A stretch of DNA of 9,066 nucleotides from Rikenellaceae bacterium UBA1749 (GTDB lineage: Bacteria; Bacteroidota; Bacteroidia; Bacteroidales; Rikenellaceae), in assembly GCA_002315675.1 (NCBI GenBank), contig DCHP01000051.1, positions 1 through 9,066 on the forward strand, given 5' to 3'. Below the pieces are notes generated by a model that did no database searches, was not told the origin of the DNA, and saw nothing but the letters and a program-made list of their open reading frames with translations. Below are positions 5,976-9,066 of the stretch, one piece after another (position 1 is the first letter of the stretch; each line of letters begins with the position of its first letter). The position numbers were made by a program, and so were the translations under genes.

Positions 5976-7337
5976 ATGAAGAAATTATTATATCCGGCGT
6001 TTCTGGTTTTGCTTATCCTGTCGTTTTCATGCAAAAAGACAGTTCCGGCGTCCGTCTCCGCTCATATCGAAGACGGATATATCGTACTTGAGACTCCAGA
6101 GCGTGAGCCAGGCCAGCGAAGTGCCCTGGCAATGAAGTGCGAGCCGCTAGATGTTGTCCGTGTCGCTTTTGTAGGTATTGGTGGCCGCGGTTCAGCGGCT
6201 GTATACCGCTGGACAAAACTTGAAGGTGTTGATATAGTTGCCCTCTGTGATCTGGAACAGAATAAAATCGATAACGCCAACAGGATGCTTGAAGAGAACG
6301 GATGCCATATGGCTGAAGGGTATGTGGGTGAAGAAGCATACAAGGATCTTTGCAAACGTGACGATATTGACCTTGTCTATATCGCAACAGATTGGCTTGA
6401 TCATACTCCAATTGCAGTTTATGCATTGAATAATGGCAAACATGCCGCAATAGAGGTTCCTGCAGCCATGACTATCAAGGAATGCTGGGATCTTGTCAAC
6501 GCATCAGAACGAAATCAGCGCCACTGTATGATGCTGGAAAATTGTTGCTACGATTTCTTTGAGTTGTCTACCCTCAACATGGCCCAGCAAGGACTATTCG
6601 GCGAAGTATATCATGTAGAAGGAGCCTATCTTCATTGTCTTGCAGAGGTCTGGGACAATAGGTCAGACTGGAGAATCTTTTACAATATGGACCACCGCGG
6701 CGACAACTATCCCACCCATGGACTGGGACCAATCTGTCAGGTCCTGAACATCCATAGGGGAGACAGAATGGATTATTTAGTTGCAATGGATACACCTGCA
6801 TATTACGGAAGTGAGGCGGCAAAAAAATACAGAAATGAAGACAGATGCGAAGAAGGAGACCATACAATCAGCCTGATACAGACAGAAAAGAAAAAAATGA
6901 TAGAGGTTCAGCATAATGTATTTTCGCCACGCCCGTATTCCAGAATTCATCAGCTTACGGGCACAATGGGATTTGCAAATAAATACCCTACAGAACAGAT
7001 TTCAGTGAAAAGCATGGGCGGACACGAGGCTTTGTCTAAACAAATCATGGATTCCCTGCTGATGACATACAAGCCTGAGTTCTTAAAGGGAATTGAAGAA
7101 AAAGCAAAGAAAGTTGGAGGACACGGAGGAATGGACTTCATAATGGATTACCGTCTTGTTTACTGCCTTCATAATGGTCTGCCTATTGATGAGGATGTGT
7201 ATGATGCTGCCGAATGGAGTGCAGTCCAGGAATTAAGCAGGATTTCCCTGGAAAACGGGTCTATGCCTGTCAAATTTCCGGATTTCACAAGAGGAGACTG
7301 GAATGTTGTAAATGGTTTCAGCTACGCAACAAGGTAA
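5976..7337 (+). CDS. GH109-type NAD-dependent glycosidase (Gfo/Idh/MocA fold) lipoprotein
   Basis: The 453-residue product has a lipoprotein signal (LSFSC, cysteine at 19). The mature part has an N-terminal Rossmann domain with VGIGGRGSA (66-74) for NAD binding, then the GH109 hallmark MMLENCCYD (185-193), HVEGAY, and NYPTHGLGP with Tyr245 and His248. The known GH109 alpha-N-acetylgalactosaminidase from Elizabethkingia uses this Y-x-x-H pair and a tightly bound NAD, and removes terminal alpha-GalNAc such as the blood-group A determinant. That activity is the best guess, but GH109 specificity varies. The length is normal for the family. Many exported relatives use a twin-arginine signal; this one shows no RR motif. 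The early coding part (about 6040-6220) looks more G+C-rich than neighbouring genes. It is probably in one transcript with the GH35 gene 95 bp upstream and ends at the terminator at 7397. Confidence 0.88.
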   Translation: MKKLLYPAFLVLLILSFSCKKTVPASVSAHIEDGYIVLETPEREPGQRSALAMKCEPLDVVRVAFVGIGGRGSAAVYRWTKLEGVDIVALCDLEQNKIDNANRMLEENGCHMAEGYVGEEAYKDLCKRDDIDLVYIATDWLDHTPIAVYALNNGKHAAIEVPAAMTIKECWDLVNASERNQRHCMMLENCCYDFFELSTLNMAQQGLFGEVYHVEGAYLHCLAEVWDNRSDWRIFYNMDHRGDNYPTHGLGPICQVLNIHRGDRMDYLVAMDTPAYYGSEAAKKYRNEDRCEEGDHTISLIQTEKKKMIEVQHNVFSPRPYSRIHQLTGTMGFANKYPTEQISVKSMGGHEALSKQIMDSLLMTYKPEFLKGIEEKAKKVGGHGGMDFIMDYRLVYCLHNGLPIDEDVYDAAEWSAVQELSRISLENGSMPVKFPDFTRGDWNVVNGFSYATR

Positions 7338-7396
7338 CCCAATAGTAAGCATATACATATACATATGCCATAACATCAACTTCTATACAAATTGAA

Positions 7397-7430
7397 AAAG
7401 GCTGGACCACCTTATGGGGATCCAGCCTTT
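7397..7430. terminator. Bidirectional intrinsic terminator between convergent genes
   Basis: AAAGGCTGGA (7397-7406) and TCCAGCCTTT (7421-7430) form a perfect 10-bp stem with a 14-base loop. On the minus strand the stem is followed by a T-run (the stem's last Ts plus two more, then CAAT), making a good terminator for the phosphatase gene. On the plus strand the tail is only TTT then AGATTG, a weaker stop for the GH109 gene. A second small hairpin, AGATTGT/ACAATCT (7431-7450), sits between this stem and the phosphatase stop. The rest of the gap (7338-7396) holds only a short CATATA tandem near 7350-7367. Confidence 0.8.
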
Positions 7431-7451
7431 AGATTGTTATCTGACAATCTT

Positions 7452-8843
7452 CTATTTATATCTTGCTATTTCTGCAATCTTGTTATAGAAGAATGAATTG
7501 TCCATTTTCACAGAGAATATTTCAGGTTTTGGACCAATATAGAATACCGGAACATATGCCGCAGTATGGCCACCGGTTGTATATTTGAAACCGCAATTTC
7601 TTGCAACCATCTGAGCTGCTTTTGCAACAATCTCTGCGTTATGGTTATATCCATATTCATCGGTCACATTTCCGGTTTCATTTTTAGCAATGGTCTTTTC
7701 GTAAATTTCCTTAAGATACTTTTCATCATTTTCAGATACTTTGAACTTGCTCCACATACCCATCTCTTCTGATAGGAAAGATGCAACTTCATCCCATGAA
7801 AGAGGTTCCTTGCCTTTTTCTTTCATTTTTTCCTTCAAAAGAGCAGTCATCTTGCCGATTGAGTGTTTCTGGTACTGAAGATTTACAATGGTCTCTGGGT
7901 TAACTTCAACGCCAGGGCCACCTGTATCATGGTCGGCAGTAACAATGATAGCTGTCTCCTTAGGATGCTGAAGATAGAATTCATATGCAATCCTTACAGC
8001 CTCATCCAGATCAATCACTTCCCTTACTGCACCTGCGGCATCATTACCATGATTAAGATGGTCAATAATACCACCTTCGCACATAATAAAGAAACCTTGC
8101 TTACAATTGTCCTTCATGAAAAACTGAATTGCACTGCTAACAAAGTCAGATATGCAGATGCTTTCACCTGGTTTCATATTCTGTCTATCAATAGCATCTT
8201 TGACTGCATGTTCCTTATCTGGAATAAACAGAATCTTGGATGCATTCTGATAGCCTGCCTTGAAATCATCATTGTTACGGCATACAGTATATCCGGCATT
8301 CTTGCAATCTTCAAATACATCAGTCTTATAGTTATTTGACTTCATAATACCACAGCCACCATAGAAATCAAAATTGTCTGCAAGCATATCTGCGATAAGC
8401 TGGTCTGCATTCCCACGACTTTTCTGGTGTCCGAAGAAGGCGCCTGGTGTTGCATGATTGATTTCTACATTTGACATAATACCGACTTTCTTACCATTCT
8501 TGGCTGCAGTTTCTGCGATTGAAGTATATCTTTCACCTTCCGGGCCAACACCAAGTGCTCCGTTGGATGTCTTTTTACCACATGCAATCGCAGTTCCTGA
8601 TGCAGCTGAGTCAGTAACTTTTCCCTGATATTGAAAAGTGGTTGCTACATTGCAAACTGGGAAAGTTGAGAAGATAAGTGGAGATATACCTACTTTTCCT
8701 TCCATGGCACCCTTATAGAATTCTGTATAGTTTACCATGTTTGCTCCTGTACCATCACCGATGAAAAGGAAAACATATTTTGCCTGTCCAAAAGATTGAA
8801 TGGCAATAAATAGTGTAAAAATTAATAAAACTGTTCTTTTCAT
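7452..8843 (-). CDS. Secreted alkaline phosphatase (PhoA-type superfamily)
   Basis: The 463-residue enzyme has a Sec signal peptide, probably cleaved near Gly19, and no lipobox, so it should be soluble in the periplasm. It hydrolyses phosphate monoesters using two zinc ions and one magnesium. All key residues are visible: Asp30 in FIGDGTG, nucleophile Ser79 in TDSAASGTA, Arg143 in HQKSRG, Glu256, Asp261 and His265 in EGGIIDHLNH, Asp304/His305 in TADHDTGG and His426 in GGHTAAY. Where E. coli PhoA has Asp153 and Lys328, this protein has His130 (NHATPGAF) and His262 (DHLNH), as mammalian alkaline phosphatases do. The length is normal. The start follows an A-rich stretch with no Shine-Dalgarno. 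It converges on the glycosidase genes and shares their terminator. A candidate promoter lies about 85 bp upstream. I see no recognisable PHO box. Confidence 0.93.
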   Translation of the reverse strand: MKRTVLLIFTLFIAIQSFGQAKYVFLFIGDGTGANMVNYTEFYKGAMEGKVGISPLIFSTFPVCNVATTFQYQGKVTDSAASGTAIACGKKTSNGALGVGPEGERYTSIAETAAKNGKKVGIMSNVEINHATPGAFFGHQKSRGNADQLIADMLADNFDFYGGCGIMKSNNYKTDVFEDCKNAGYTVCRNNDDFKAGYQNASKILFIPDKEHAVKDAIDRQNMKPGESICISDFVSSAIQFFMKDNCKQGFFIMCEGGIIDHLNHGNDAAGAVREVIDLDEAVRIAYEFYLQHPKETAIIVTADHDTGGPGVEVNPETIVNLQYQKHSIGKMTALLKEKMKEKGKEPLSWDEVASFLSEEMGMWSKFKVSENDEKYLKEIYEKTIAKNETGNVTDEYGYNHNAEIVAKAAQMVARNCGFKYTTGGHTAAYVPVFYIGPKPEIFSVKMDNSFFYNKIAEIARYK

Positions 8844-8927
8844 TTTATGTTAGATTTTGATAATATATACAATACGTTACCATGGATGAAAAACCATCAA
8901 GAAAGATTTTCTCCATAACATCGATTC

Positions 8928-8957
8928 CAAAGTTACAAAAAAATAAATAAACCAATA
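8928..8957 (-). promoter_or_regulatory. Candidate promoter for the alkaline phosphatase gene
   Basis: Read on the minus strand, TATTGG (8952-8957), a 16-base spacer and TAACTTTG (8928-8935) fit the Bacteroidetes promoter pattern, with an exact -7 box TAnnTTTG. Transcription starting a few bases further would give an untranslated leader of about 75-80 bases, in which I see only very short hairpins. Confidence 0.45.
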
Positions 8958-9012
8958 ATTTTCAACAAACCGGAACTAGCAACCATAATTAAAGAATCGG
9001 TAAAATATGCCA

Positions 9013-9066
9013 CTATACAACTCCGAGAGCCTGAGCAAGTGCTGCGATTTTTTTGACCCGTGGTGT
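9013..9066 (-). CDS. C-terminal end of an unidentified gene, cut by the window edge
   Basis: On the minus strand, 17 sense codons run in from the right edge and end at TAG (9013-9015), reading TPRVKKIAALAQALGVV. This is a plausible amphipathic helix, and the stretch is richer in G+C than the intergenic DNA beside it. The plus strand is also open here (ATG at 9007), but that reading is cysteine- and tryptophan-rich and looks less protein-like. The fragment is too short to name. About 170 bp separate its stop from the phosphatase start, with a promoter between them, so the phosphatase is probably transcribed on its own. Confidence 0.45.
   Translation of the reverse strand, partial: TPRVKKIAALAQALGVV

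Noticed and set aside
6013..6450. 145-codon minus-strand frame opposite the GH109 gene
   Set aside because: It is the shadow of a well-supported coding frame; the composition (many Arg, His, Tyr, Gln) is typical of antisense translation.
7863..8339. 158-codon plus-strand frame opposite the phosphatase gene
   Set aside because: The minus-strand frame holds the full set of alkaline phosphatase active-site residues, so this is its antisense shadow.

Overview
This A+T-rich window most likely comes from a Bacteroidales chromosome (Bacteroides/Prevotella-like). The reasons are a set of exported lipoprotein glycosidases typical of that order (GH35, GH109 and a DUF5703/GH95-like protein), the absence of Shine-Dalgarno sequences before every start, and -7 boxes of the TAnnTTTG type. 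No RNA genes, CRISPR arrays or intact insertion sequences were found.

Layout. Positions 1-432 hold no convincing gene; they contain a 12-bp perfect inverted repeat whose arm recurs about 100 bp later. Four plus-strand genes follow: a small lipoprotein of unknown function (543-1208), a secreted DUF5703/GH95-like protein (1363-3513), a divergent GH35 beta-galactosidase-type lipoprotein (3730-5880) and a GH109-type NAD-dependent glycosidase lipoprotein (5976-7337). A strong hairpin terminator at 7397-7430 separates them from a convergent secreted alkaline phosphatase (7452-8843, minus). A 17-codon C-terminal scrap of another minus-strand gene seems to run off the right edge (9013-9066).

How the genes may work together. 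All five complete products carry export signals. The three carbohydrate-active enzymes would remove terminal sugars (beta-galactose, alpha-N-acetylgalactosamine and possibly alpha-fucose- or galactose-like residues), which fits host mucin or blood-group-type glycans. The phosphatase would release phosphate in the periplasm. No SusC/SusD pair, sulfatase or regulator lies in the window, so calling this part of a polysaccharide utilization locus is inference.

The most interesting signal is not a gene. An ~84-bp element bounded by the inverted repeat CTTGAAAAAGT lies just before the start codons at 543 and 3730. The two copies are about 83% identical but in opposite orientations. The short stretch between element and start codon is nevertheless conserved in the same orientation at both sites. 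That is what a DNA-inversion (phase-variable) promoter would look like, and only the copy before the GH35 gene has a good outward-facing promoter. A third, decayed copy lies before the GH109 gene.
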